A DNA stretch of 64,000 bases from Acinetobacter colistiniresistens (GTDB taxonomy: Bacteria > Pseudomonadota > Gammaproteobacteria > Pseudomonadales > Moraxellaceae), in contig NZ_KE340379.1 of assembly GCF_000413935.1 (NCBI RefSeq), forward strand, positions 18,528 to 82,527. Direction: 5' to 3'. Numbering within the stretch: position 1 is the stretch's first letter; the number at the start of each line of letters is the position of its first letter. Positions 56,646-64,000 of this stretch are shown here, in pieces. The position numbers were made by a program, and so were the translations under genes. The notes beneath the pieces were generated by a model that saw only the letters and a list, made by a program, of their open reading frames with translations, did not search any database and was not told where the DNA came from.

Positions 56646-57548
56646 TTAAGCCACCTGACCTAACGGGTTAATCTTATCATAGTACATTGCTTCAAACTCA
56701 AAAGGCGATACATAACCCAGTGCACTGTGTACACGCTTTTTATTGAACCAATCTACCCAGTTTAGTGTCGCAAGTTGTACATCTGCTAAACCTTGCCAAT
56801 CTGCTTTTAAATATTCAATCACCTCTGTTTTGTATAAGCCATTCACCGTTTCAGCCAGAGCATTATCGTATGAATCACCCGTTGTACCGACTGATGCTCG
56901 TAAATTTGCTGCTTCTAAACGATTGGTATAGCGAATGGAAAGATATTGCACACCTCTGTCGGAATGATGAATCACATTCTTTGGCATGCCTCGATCATGC
57001 AATGCTTGCTCTAATGCATCAAGCACCATATCTGTATTCATCCGTGTAGATACTTTCCATCCAACAATTGCTCGTGAGAACACATCAATAACAAATGCGG
57101 TATATACCCAGCCTGAATGAGTTTGAATATACGTAAAGTCACCCACCCATAGTTGGTTTGGATGATCAGCATTAAAATTACGTTTCACTAAATCATCTGC
57201 CCGTTTTTGGTCATCTCGGTTACGGGTGGTTTGTTTATTCTTACCACGCCAAACACCTTGTATACCTAGCTTTTGCATCAATCGAGCAACTGTACAACGT
57301 GCAATAACATAACCCTCACGTTTCAATTTTTGCCAAACTTTACGTACACCATATCGACCTGAACTTTCTTTCCAAATTCGTTTAATTTGTTCAGCATGAT
57401 ACTCATCATGTAGATCTCGTTTCGCTCGATGTTCTGGATTGTCAGTGAGATCTAAAGTTCGGTAATAGGTTGAAGGTGCAATCGGTAAAATTCTACAAAT
57501 CGCTTCAACACCATATCGATCTTTATTGTTATGGATAAAATCCACCAT
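56646..57548 (-). CDS. IS3-family transposase OrfB
   Basis: 300 aa with the HTH_21-like start (YGVEAICRILPIAPSTYYR), an rve core and the DDE residues in VGDFTYIQ, HHSDRGVQY and ALAETVNGLYKTE. The start ATG overlaps the orfA stop by one base. Intact. Confidence 0.94.
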   Translation of the reverse strand: MVDFIHNNKDRYGVEAICRILPIAPSTYYRTLDLTDNPEHRAKRDLHDEYHAEQIKRIWKESSGRYGVRKVWQKLKREGYVIARCTVARLMQKLGIQGVWRGKNKQTTRNRDDQKRADDLVKRNFNADHPNQLWVGDFTYIQTHSGWVYTAFVIDVFSRAIVGWKVSTRMNTDMVLDALEQALHDRGMPKNVIHHSDRGVQYLSIRYTNRLEAANLRASVGTTGDSYDNALAETVNGLYKTEVIEYLKADWQGLADVQLATLNWVDWFNKKRVHSALGYVSPFEFEAMYYDKINPLGQVA

Positions 57549-57865
57549 TATTTGTGTGGGCGGTCGAGCTCCGCCTGGGCGAAAAAAGCGGCTGCTTTAC
57601 GTAGAATTTCATTGGCACGTTTTAATTCTTTAATTTCACGTTCCATTTGCTTCATTTTTTCTTGGTCAGATATCTGTTGTACTTTGGCAGGATTTAGTTG
57701 ATCCAGATGCTTTAAATACCAAACACGCAATGTTTCAGGAGTACAACCGATTTTAGGAGCAATAGCTGTGATTGCTGCCCAAGTAGAAGGATAATCTTTT
57801 TCAGATTCAATTAGTAATTGAACCGCTCTTTCTCTAATTTCGGGGGTATAGTTTGGTTTTGTCAT
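57548..57865 (-). CDS. IS3-family transposase OrfA
   Basis: 105 aa: HTH (YTPEIRERAVQLLIESEKDYPSTWAAITAIAPKIGCTPETLRVW) and C-terminal coil (MKQMEREIKELKRANEILRKAAAFFAQAEL). Same protein start as the partial copy at 63956. Confidence 0.94.
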   Translation of the reverse strand: MTKPNYTPEIRERAVQLLIESEKDYPSTWAAITAIAPKIGCTPETLRVWYLKHLDQLNPAKVQQISDQEKMKQMEREIKELKRANEILRKAAAFFAQAELDRPHK

Positions 57866-58188
57866 CGGGATAGTCTCTCAGAATATTGACTCTCCGACAA
57901 ACCCGGTACGGTTCAGCTGCTCAGACTTTAAAGCTGCAAGATGCAGAAGATATAAAGTACTATGGCTCCATTAAACCGAAAATATTAATGTGTTCGGTTG
58001 ATGGATTGAATACAGAAGATAAGACTCAGAGTACGTATCATGTCTGTCTTGAAGCACATGATCGTAAAATGAAAAAAAGAGTCATTGAGCATGTCATACC
58101 CTATTTCGCTTATCGGGATGTATTCCACGCTCGGTTTAGTCAGACAGTTCCTAAAGCTTTTATTAAAGGTGTGATACTTAAAAAATAG

Positions 58189-58782
58189 TTGGCCTTAGCG
58201 TTGAGCAAGTTTAGTTTCATCCACTCATTAATTTCAAAGGCGGACCTGCCAACAGGATTTGTGGTTAAGTGAACCTGTTTGTGGAAGGGGGATCATGGTA
58301 ATCGGATTTATAGTCTAACAAGCTGTAGAACGTGACACGACTTAGGTTTGCAATAAAAACTAATTTCTGCCTTAACTCTCGTAAATGAGATTTTTTCTAA
58401 AAATACAGGATTTGTAGGGTGGGGGAAATTGGATAGACCTATGAATCGATTGATTTTGCAACTACTGAGTCTTGTGATAAGTCGGTAAATAATATTATTA
58501 ATTAAATACTTAATATTAATTAATATTCAATATTCAATCATAAATACTTCACTAAGATACTCATAGTGAAATAATCAATTGATATTAGAGACTTAATAGT
58601 GATGTCTACTGAATCTTGATATAGTCAATCAATGTGCTACAATCCCTAAATGCAACTTATAGCTATCAGTCCTGAGATCGATCTGAATCTTGGTGTAGGA
58701 TTCGCCATATAGGTATCTTCATACATAAAAAAATAATGTTGTCTCCTTAGTTATGTACCAAACATAACGAAGGAGCATCTCA
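58189..58782. other. Noncoding region upstream of the second gp2 gene
   Basis: 594 bp, with an extremely AT-rich block at about 58485-58620 containing repeated AATATT/TTAATA words, then the gp2 leader. The same arrangement (large gene, long noncoding stretch, gp2) occurs in the first island. A candidate replication origin; no gene seen. Confidence 0.45.
58743..58775 (+). promoter_or_regulatory. Inverted repeat burying the second gp2 ribosome site
   Basis: CTCCTT-A-GTTATG (58743-58755) pairs with CATAAC-G-AAGGAG (58763-58775) around a 7-nt loop: 12 pairs with one mismatch. The right arm ends in the Shine-Dalgarno AAGGAG for ATG 58783. Confidence 0.75.
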
Positions 58783-59709
58783 ATGCAATATGACTTATCT
58801 CATCAAGCTGGCGTCATGACAGCCGTACATGGCTTTGTTGACTGGGTGCTGAATCTGGAGCTAAATCAATCTTCCTTTATCACGCATCTTTGCTCACTGA
58901 TTCCTGCATTTCAGATCTTTGATCAAGACGGCATTGAGTACAGTGCATCCATTCAGGCTTTTAAAGATATGACTCAAGCCATTGAAGCACTAAGAGGGAC
59001 TCTATGTCTAGAGGATTACTTGCTACGGCTATCTTCTGTTGAGGTAGTAAAGTTAATGCGAAGTTTGAGAGATTACCGTAGTCTGATTCTAGATGAGATT
59101 CGCTTATTCAGGCAGCAGGAATCAGATAATCAAATCAGCTTTTTGACTTATGTTCAGCAAATGATTCAAGATCATTATCAAGTTCTGATTGTCCGTGTGG
59201 ATTTAGGTTATTTAAAGAAATTTATGTCGAATGTCACAGTTCATGACTTCTATCTCCATATTCAGTTTCTATGCAAGTACCTAAAAGATAAGAATGGCTG
59301 TTTTAAGCATATATTGGGTTATGGTTTAGCTTTAGAGCAAGGGTGTTATACAAAGGGCTATCATGCGCATCTGATGTTGGTCTACAACGGTTCAGAACGT
59401 TGTCAGGATTGGTTTCTAGGGGATCAGGTCTTACAAAAGTGGCAGACTATTACCCATGGTTGGGGTTATGGGAGGAATGGTAATACTAAAGAAAACAAGG
59501 AGCAGTTTGCCAATAAAGGCTTACTGGGTATTGGTTTGATTCACCGTAAGCATCCAAAAGAGCTTCAAAATGCTTTGAATGTTGCCAGATACTTAACCAA
59601 CCCAGAAAAGTATCTACAACAGATGTTAGTTAAACCGATTAATAAAAGAACATTCTTTAAAGGCATTTACCGAGTGCATGGGCGTAACTATCAACTCATA
59701 TCCGATTAA
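58783..59709 (+). CDS. Inovirus Gp2 / YagK-YfjJ family replication protein, second copy
   Basis: 308 aa. Same family as the protein at 28373: QVLIVRVDLGYL at about 133-144, FKHILGYGLALEQGCYTKGYHAHLMLVYNGS with HAH at 194-196, and GLLGIGLIHRK. The two proteins are clearly related in the C-terminal half but diverged in the N-terminal half. Strong ribosome site AAGGAG 7 nt before the ATG, inside a hairpin. Followed at 64 bp by the 319-aa gene. Confidence 0.82.
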   Translation: MQYDLSHQAGVMTAVHGFVDWVLNLELNQSSFITHLCSLIPAFQIFDQDGIEYSASIQAFKDMTQAIEALRGTLCLEDYLLRLSSVEVVKLMRSLRDYRSLILDEIRLFRQQESDNQISFLTYVQQMIQDHYQVLIVRVDLGYLKKFMSNVTVHDFYLHIQFLCKYLKDKNGCFKHILGYGLALEQGCYTKGYHAHLMLVYNGSERCQDWFLGDQVLQKWQTITHGWGYGRNGNTKENKEQFANKGLLGIGLIHRKHPKELQNALNVARYLTNPEKYLQQMLVKPINKRTFFKGIYRVHGRNYQLISD

Positions 59710-59737
59710 GTGCCTGTAAAAAAATATGGATGGAGCA

Positions 59738-59766
59738 GTTCTATGAAATCCACAACCTTGTAGAAC
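59738..59766 (+). promoter_or_regulatory. Mini-ORF within an inverted repeat before the 319-aa gene
   Basis: GTTCTA (59738-59743) and TAGAAC (59761-59766) bracket a six-codon frame ATG..TAG (59743-59763, MKSTTL) preceded by GGAG at 7 nt. The real gene at 59774 has no ribosome site of its own, so it may be translated by reinitiation. Confidence 0.4.
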
Positions 59767-59773
59767 GACTTCC

Positions 59774-60733
59774 ATGGATATTACACACATTGAACACCAA
59801 ACAGCACCACGCCTAGAGAAAGATGTGCATGACTTTTTTACTCAGGCACGCTATGGGGCTTCAGGTCCCAAGAAAAGCGATGTTGAAAATGAAAAGAATC
59901 TGAAACAGGAATGGTCACAGGTTTTTTTAGATTATTTTGGCGATTGGAATTTTTTGATGTATTCGCATCGAGATGCTGAGCTTGGCTTTTGGATTACTCT
60001 ATTTCGAAATGCTTATTATTGTGTGTTATCAGAAGTAAATCCGTATGCGCGTTACTTTGTACCAGATACGACGTATACTAAGAAATGGATGATTGAGCAG
60101 ATTCTTGAAAAACTCAAGACACTATTTTGGACGACGGGCTTTATTGAGTTTTTACATCAGTGCAATGAGCAATATGAGAAGCATATCAATCAAATTCGAG
60201 ATTCTTATATTGGGGTGAGCAAGACAAGTGTAGATGCACCAGATATTAAGTTTTATCTGAGCTTTCCTTCAGGGACAGAGCAACTGCAATCGATTGATTG
60301 GGTGATTAAATCCTTTCGAAAATTTGAAAAAAACTTGAAATGCCAACCTTGGTTTAGAGGCCAAGTCATATTTACTTACTATCACTTAATTCGTGATGGC
60401 TACAGAAACTGTTATGTGATTCGTTTTTATTTAACCTTTCAAAAAGTTTTTTATTCTATCGATACGAATTATTCAGCTTTGATACTGCGATTATGGCAGG
60501 AAGCAACTGATGGATTAGGAACATTGTTGATTGTAGATGAGGAGCGATCTAAGCAGCCATTAGGTAATCCTTTTGGTTTGGGTCGTGATGACGTTCTGGC
60601 ATTTCCTGAGCCACAGGACCCATTAGATGATTTAGATAATGTGCCTGAAGTTGCTTCTAGTGTATCTGAAAAGATGAATAAGATTTGTATCCTAACACGT
60701 GGGTTTAAAGCCTTTCATGGCAAAAAATGGTGA
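59774..60733 (+). CDS. Gp2-like protein without HxH motif
   Basis: 319 aa, soluble. Residues about 156-242 (DIKFYLSFPSG ... SFRKFEKNLKCQPWFRGQVIFTYYHLIRDGYRNCYVIRFYLTF) follow the Gp2 palm spacing, with VIRF where Gp2 has HxHF/HxHL. It therefore looks like a non-catalytic relative, a smaller counterpart of the 846- and 790-aa proteins. C-terminal tail is acidic and Pro-rich. The start has no Shine-Dalgarno; a mini-ORF precedes it. Function unknown. Confidence 0.6.
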   Translation: MDITHIEHQTAPRLEKDVHDFFTQARYGASGPKKSDVENEKNLKQEWSQVFLDYFGDWNFLMYSHRDAELGFWITLFRNAYYCVLSEVNPYARYFVPDTTYTKKWMIEQILEKLKTLFWTTGFIEFLHQCNEQYEKHINQIRDSYIGVSKTSVDAPDIKFYLSFPSGTEQLQSIDWVIKSFRKFEKNLKCQPWFRGQVIFTYYHLIRDGYRNCYVIRFYLTFQKVFYSIDTNYSALILRLWQEATDGLGTLLIVDEERSKQPLGNPFGLGRDDVLAFPEPQDPLDDLDNVPEVASSVSEKMNKICILTRGFKAFHGKKW

Positions 60734-60875
60734 TTGAATCAAATCAAATGTAAAACAATTGACCTCTGTATCTATTTGATTAGATACAGAGGAGTTTGAG
60801 GGCATATATTTTTTTACGGTGATGGACATGATATGTGCAGAAAGCACGCCTTCATACCACATCTGAGTACATCAG

Positions 60876-61118
60876 ATGAACGCGTTAAATTCACAAACAT
60901 TTCAGATCAATCAAATTTTAAACATCAGGCAACTAGTTGAAATCACAGGGCTGAGTCGTGCCATAATTTATTCACTTCTAGACCCCAAATCAAAATATTA
61001 CGAAGCCAGTTTTCCGCAGCAGATTAATTTAACGAGCAATCGAGTTGGTTGGGTTGCGCATGAAGTGAATACGTGGATTGATAAAAAGATCAGTGAACGT
61101 GGAATCAGTACTAATTGA
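60876..61118 (+). CDS. AlpA-family regulator, second module
   Basis: 80 aa with the AlpA HTH (RQLVEITGLSRAIIYSLLDPKSKYYEASFPQQI) and end GWVAHEVNTWIDKKI. Close relative of the protein at 33092. It follows the Gp2-type genes and precedes non-element genes, so it may mark the right part of this module's core. Probably activates excision or integrase genes. Confidence 0.88.
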   Translation: MNALNSQTFQINQILNIRQLVEITGLSRAIIYSLLDPKSKYYEASFPQQINLTSNRVGWVAHEVNTWIDKKISERGISTN

Positions 61119-61293
61119 ATAAAAGCTATGAATTAAGATTGTTGCCCCATCAGTTGTAATACAAGCGCGTAAGCAAAATAAGGAAAAATTTATTCAGCAA
61201 TGAAGAATGCTTGAGGTGGGGTAAAATCTAAGATTTGTTTACAGAAACGGGGCTGTTCATCTTTTTATTGATCACGAAAGGTGAATTCGTTAT

Positions 61294-61443
61294 ATGGATG
61301 AGAATATTCTTGCCTATACTTTGGACCACGAATACATTTGGGTCGCAACATTTATCTCCGTCAAGTTTACTACTGGTAAATTATATATCAGAATAGAACA
61401 CTATGATTTTGGGTATATTAAGTTTATTTGTTATTCAAAATGA
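61294..61443 (+). CDS. Possible 49-aa small protein
   Basis: Frame starting MDENILAYTLDHEYIWVAT with AGGTGA 9-10 nt upstream; aromatic-rich. It overlaps the end of ppnP (other strand) by 13 bp. No homologue recalled; could be a remnant. The preceding 170 bp hold nothing recognisable. Confidence 0.35.
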   Translation: MDENILAYTLDHEYIWVATFISVKFTTGKLYIRIEHYDFGYIKFICYSK

Positions 61444-61751
61444 CAAATATAATCTACGACTTCACTTGTATGAATCTTAAATTGGCTATGGGCTGGGATT
61501 TGAAACGACTCACCAGATTTAAAGATTTTTATGTCAGGCACATGACCAATTTGCACACTACATTCCCCAGAGATAATTTCCATACGTTCGGCTAGATGAG
61601 TCTTAAAAGTTAGTGGTTCCTCAGATGGAAGAATTACACCTAAAGTTTTTTTAGTTCCGTCTTTTAATACAATAGCATGGCTGATCGATGCGCCATTAAA
61701 ATGAACATTGGCTTTCTTTTTTATTGAAATAAAATCAAATTGCTCTGACAT
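61431..61751 (-). CDS. ppnP: Pyrimidine/purine nucleoside phosphorylase
   Basis: 106-aa cupin of the DUF1255/PpnP family, which cleaves several nucleosides to base and ribose 1-phosphate. Family pattern: ANVHFNGASISHAIVLKDGTKKTLGVILPSEEPLTF, then ERMEIISGECSVQIG and the end SGESFQIPAHSQFKIHTSEVVDYICHFE. Slightly longer than the E. coli protein. A metabolic gene placed among mobile-element genes, so it is either cargo or a backbone piece left between rearranged elements. Confidence 0.88.
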   Translation of the reverse strand: MSEQFDFISIKKKANVHFNGASISHAIVLKDGTKKTLGVILPSEEPLTFKTHLAERMEIISGECSVQIGHVPDIKIFKSGESFQIPAHSQFKIHTSEVVDYICHFE

Positions 61752-61938
61752 AGGCTGGTTCCTAATATTTAATGTATTGAGACTATATTAATAAATTATA
61801 CTAAAAATTCTCAAGGATTTAATGATTGATAAATTCTGACTAGATCATGGTTGATTCACTTACATTATGGCGTGTCGAATAAGCTATAAACAGCTAAACG
61901 TATTGACACCCTTTACTTCGCTGATTATCCTTTGCTTG

Positions 61939-62100
61939 CTGACCTACATTGTCAGTCGGTTTTGACGGACCGTTTTGTAAGACGACATCAGAGTTTTCCC
62001 TTCTGAGGGCTGACTTTGTGTGTACTTCTCGTCCTTCTCTCGTTGCGGTAGGGCGAGAGAGGGACACCTTCGGGTGTGCTGGAGTCTTACCCAGTCCGTC
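61939..62100 (+). ncRNA. Candidate structured RNA (nested multi-helix element)
   Basis: GC-richer segment in an AT-rich region. Pairs read on the + strand: CTGAC/GTCAG (61939-43, 61951-55); closing stem GACGGAC/GTCCGTC (61964-70, 62094-100); inner stem GTAAGAC/GTCTTAC (61977-83, 62084-90); TCAGA/TCTGA (61988-92, 62002-06); a 10-12-bp hairpin 62031-42 with 62054-65; and ACACC-TTCG-GGTGT (62064-77), a UUCG tetraloop hairpin. Nested arms within 137 nt are unlikely by chance. Both strands are open for 76-106 codons here but neither looks like a protein. RNA or a palindromic mobile element. Confidence 0.5.
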
Positions 62101-62288
62101 AACCCTTTCTCGTTCTGCCACCATAATCTTTGTATTTTGGGCAGAACTCCAAGTTGATAACGGAGTCGACCATGTGCACTACATTCTTAAATTATCATTC
62201 TATTTTTACCTCAGTGCTGTGTACGGCTTTGTCATCACTAAACCAATAACAGCATACATAAAACAATAATTTTATCTGGGGTAAACAA
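62101..62288. other. Gap before the lipoprotein gene
   Basis: No gene. AT content rises towards the lipoprotein start; a promoter is presumed. Confidence 0.35.
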
Positions 62289-63413
62289 ATGAAGGATGTC
62301 CATCCTCTGTTTGTCTGTGTGCTCGGATCATTTTTACTGATCGGCTGTGGAAATAAAAATTCTTCCACTGAAGTTTTAAGCCCTGACGAAAATGTAGCAC
62401 TCAGCCAACGACTTGAACCAACACATCGACCTGTTCTGGTCGAAGCTAAAGCATTACAACCTTTCTTAAATCAACAACAACTGCCCGAAGCAGATGTCTC
62501 AGGCTTCCGTGACTATCTGCATGCCCAATCAGGCAATCGATCTGCATTGCTACAATTCCGAGAAAAACTGCAACTCAAGCCGAATCAAATTTTGGTCTTA
62601 GGGATAGAAAAACCAAGTCAGCAATCCTTACTGGAATTTCCAAAGAATGACCTATTTGCCAGTGCTAATGATCTGGTGATTAACCATGCACGAATGCTGA
62701 AGACCCCAGTTACAGGAGAGAGCAAAGGCGAATTTGAAACTACGGAGCAATACCAGCAACGGATTCAGGCAGAACAAGCCACTTTAAAAAAAGCCACAGC
62801 CAATCTCAATGTTGACCTTGGACGATTGGAGGATGCCTTAAATTATTTGGCTTACCCAATTGCGATCAATGTACTTAGTCCATCTAGTGAAGACTCAGCT
62901 CAGTATGATGCGGATCGGCAAGTCATGCATATACAGGCATCGAGCACCAATGCTGCGGGCTACTACGATTCGACTGTATCCAAGCTCAATCTAGTATTTA
63001 GTGCATCACCCAAAAATGCTGAAATTATCCTAGGCAATCTACGTGATGAACGAGATAAGCGAAACTATCTCGGTTTTATTTTGAGTATGCAGCAAGGGCA
63101 ATTGGTTTTAGAACAAGCCATCCTCTATCAGCACAACAACAATGATCGCTATCTACGCCTTGCAACGATTAATCCGTCACAACTGTATTTGACCACCCGA
63201 CCATTGAATGCAGATGAGTCCAACAAGAATCTCAATTCAGAACAACCATACTCACTCAAACAAAAGTTGTCCTTCCAGTTTGGGCTTAAGCATTACCGTA
63301 ATCCTGAACAGCAGCAAGCTGAACCTGAATTAGAAGTCAGACCACCAACTGAGGAAGAAATCACCCAGCTTAACCTCAATGCAGGGTCAAGTGATATCGA
63401 GGGGACACTGTAA
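62289..63413 (+). CDS. Hypothetical lipoprotein
   Basis: 374 aa with a lipoprotein signal (MKDVHPLFVCVLGSFLLIGC, lipidated Cys20). The mature part is hydrophilic, with a coiled-coil-like stretch (TTEQYQQRIQAEQATLKKATANLNVDLGRLEDAL) and a beta-rich end. No family recognised. The stop is immediately followed by the ATG of the next lipoprotein frame (TAA ATG), so the two were one operon. Confidence 0.7.
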   Translation: MKDVHPLFVCVLGSFLLIGCGNKNSSTEVLSPDENVALSQRLEPTHRPVLVEAKALQPFLNQQQLPEADVSGFRDYLHAQSGNRSALLQFREKLQLKPNQILVLGIEKPSQQSLLEFPKNDLFASANDLVINHARMLKTPVTGESKGEFETTEQYQQRIQAEQATLKKATANLNVDLGRLEDALNYLAYPIAINVLSPSSEDSAQYDADRQVMHIQASSTNAAGYYDSTVSKLNLVFSASPKNAEIILGNLRDERDKRNYLGFILSMQQGQLVLEQAILYQHNNNDRYLRLATINPSQLYLTTRPLNADESNKNLNSEQPYSLKQKLSFQFGLKHYRNPEQQQAEPELEVRPPTEEEITQLNLNAGSSDIEGTL

Positions 63414-63611
63414 ATGTTAGAGATCTTTAAAAATAAATCCGTTCGAAATATCCAACTCCTGTGTGGTCTGTTGTTACTCGGTAGCTTGTATGGATGTGGC
63501 AGTAAGGACATGGCAAGAATGGATTGTGTCTGACGACGCAAGGGATCTATTTCAGGGAAGCCTTTGCCAATGCAAATACCTATCCAATGAAAGCAATCAC
63601 TTCGGTGGGTT
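63414..63611 (+). pseudogene. Truncated small lipoprotein gene
   Basis: Starts MLEIFKNKSVRNIQLLCGLL with lipobox SLYGC and stops at 63531-63533 after about 39 codons. In another frame the sequence goes on as QGIYFREAFANANTYPMK to a stop near 63611, which looks like the rest of the same protein after a frameshift. It then runs into a YqaJ fragment. A decayed gene cut by recombination. Confidence 0.5.
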
Positions 63612-63905
63612 AGCCGTGACAGGAAAACAGGCAGCACATATATGTGCTTTGATCTGTGGGCATGAAACTAAAATCTATAAAGTGACACGTAATGAAACCG
63701 TGATTCAGCACATTATCAATGCCGAACGCCACTTTTGGCAATGTGTGGAAACAGGTATTCCACCCAGTGTAGATGCCTCTGATTCAGCAGCCAAAGCCTT
63801 GCAACAGCTTTACCCAGAACAGATTCCATTAACAGTGGAAGACCTGACTCAAAATGAACAAGCCAATTACCTATTTAATCAGTTGCTTGAAGAGAGGTAT
63901 AAGGT
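63605..63905 (+). pseudogene. YqaJ nuclease fragment, truncated at both ends
   Basis: Encodes LAVTGKQAAHICALICGHETKIYKV and on through SVDASDSAAKALQQLYPEQIPLT, closely matching the C-terminal half of the YqaJ protein at 30821 (LAVTGKQAAHICALICGHEAKIFKV). The catalytic N-terminal part is missing; the left end fuses to a lipoprotein remnant and the right end is cut by an IS at 63906. Confidence 0.85.
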
Positions 63906-64000
63906 TGAACCGTACCGGGTTTGTCGGAGAGTCAATATTCTGAGAGACTATCCCGATGACAAAACCAAACTATACCCCCGAAATTAGAGAAAGAGCGGTT
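63906..64000 (+). mobile_element. Left end of a second copy of the 1309-bp IS3-family element
   Basis: The first 95 bp equal the right end of the IS at 56607-57915 read in reverse, starting with the same terminal repeat. It continues past the window edge. Confidence 0.93.
63956..64000 (+). CDS. IS3-family OrfA, partial (window edge)
   Basis: First 15 codons (MTKPNYTPEIRERAV) identical to the OrfA at 57548-57865. Cut by the end of the window. Confidence 0.92.
   Translation, partial: MTKPNYTPEIRERAV

Larger units (their letters stand above)
56607..57915 (-). mobile_element. IS3-family insertion sequence, copy in the large gene
   Basis: 1309 bp with 25-bp perfect terminal inverted repeats beginning TGAACCGTACCGGG, orfA and orfB coupled as TAATG, and a 3-bp target duplication GCT (56604-56606, 57916-57918). 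Complete. Another copy of the same element begins at 63906 in the opposite orientation. Confidence 0.93.
54504..58188 (+). pseudogene. Homologue of the 846-aa protein, broken by an IS
   Basis: Codons run from about 54504 to 56606, where an IS supplies the stop; the frame resumes at 57919 and ends at 58188. Removing the 1309-bp IS and one GCT repeat joins ...FLDTKA to AQTLKLQDAED in frame, about 790 aa. N-terminal YKESVQVIRAIDKF ... SGSLPRA matches YHESIVALESVHEV ... NGSAPTR of the protein at 25412; residues about 605-700 (YRITVNANSS ... WLRGYVGIWQEKNW ... FTIDVVLFF) match its Gp2-like region, again without HxH. The truncated 700-aa product keeps that region and may still work. Confidence 0.75.

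Noticed and set aside
61894..62269. Frames of 76 aa (minus) and 106 aa (plus) across the structured segment
   Set aside because: Low-complexity basic or mixed composition, no ribosome site, and the inverted-repeat structure explains why both strands are open.
56607..64000. Composite transposon formed by the two inverted IS copies
   Set aside because: The left copy has its own GCT duplication and splits a gene that rejoins exactly, so it inserted singly.

Overview
The window reads as an Acinetobacter chromosome segment. GC content is moderate to low, and the left third is a normal housekeeping backbone: ftsH with a TTG start, folP, a SIMPL-domain protein, a VWA lipoprotein, an EamA exporter, a PnuC-type transporter, a GDPD lipoprotein, a phosphoethanolamine transferase, an orphan RND pump, mgtE, htpX, two lytic transglycosylases, ttcA, an SCP2 protein and greB. 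It ends at a tRNA-Ser(UGA) gene at about 24.7 kb. The organism call rests on recognising protein families and gene content, not on a database search.

From the 3' end of the tRNA to about 45.93 kb lies a genomic island. It is bounded by a 17-bp direct repeat of the tRNA end (24722-24738 and 45914-45930), and a tyrosine integrase reads inward from the right end. Its left half is a phage-satellite or plasmid-like module: a large 846-aa protein, an inovirus Gp2-type replication protein, a zinc-ribbon protein, DUF932, a YqaJ-type nuclease, a cysteine-rich RDF-like protein and an AlpA-type regulator. Its right half is cargo: a type I restriction-modification locus with three extra OB-fold membrane or exported proteins between hsdS and hsdR, a Fic protein and a decayed AbiEii toxin.

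Immediately right of attR a second tyrosine integrase points the other way and opens a second, more rearranged accessory region that runs past the window edge. It holds a membrane protein next to a metallo-beta-lactamase-fold gene cut in two by an IS3-family element, a YefM/YoeB-like toxin-antitoxin pair, AlpA-like regulators, a plasmid-type DNA-binding protein, a homologue of the 846-aa protein broken by a second IS3-family element, a second Gp2 protein, a 319-aa relative, ppnP, a strongly structured GC-richer segment, lipoprotein genes and a YqaJ fragment cut by another copy of the second IS at the right edge.

The most interesting signals are four. (1) A family of large proteins (846 aa and a reconstructed 792 aa) is encoded upstream of Gp2 genes in both modules and carries a Gp2-like region without the HxH motif. 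(2) Both gp2 genes, despite different sequences, have the Shine-Dalgarno inside an inverted repeat. (3) A cluster of three OB-fold proteins sits inside the type I R-M locus, one with an A7 tract that breaks its signal peptide. (4) A nested multi-helix RNA-like structure lies at 61.94-62.10 kb.
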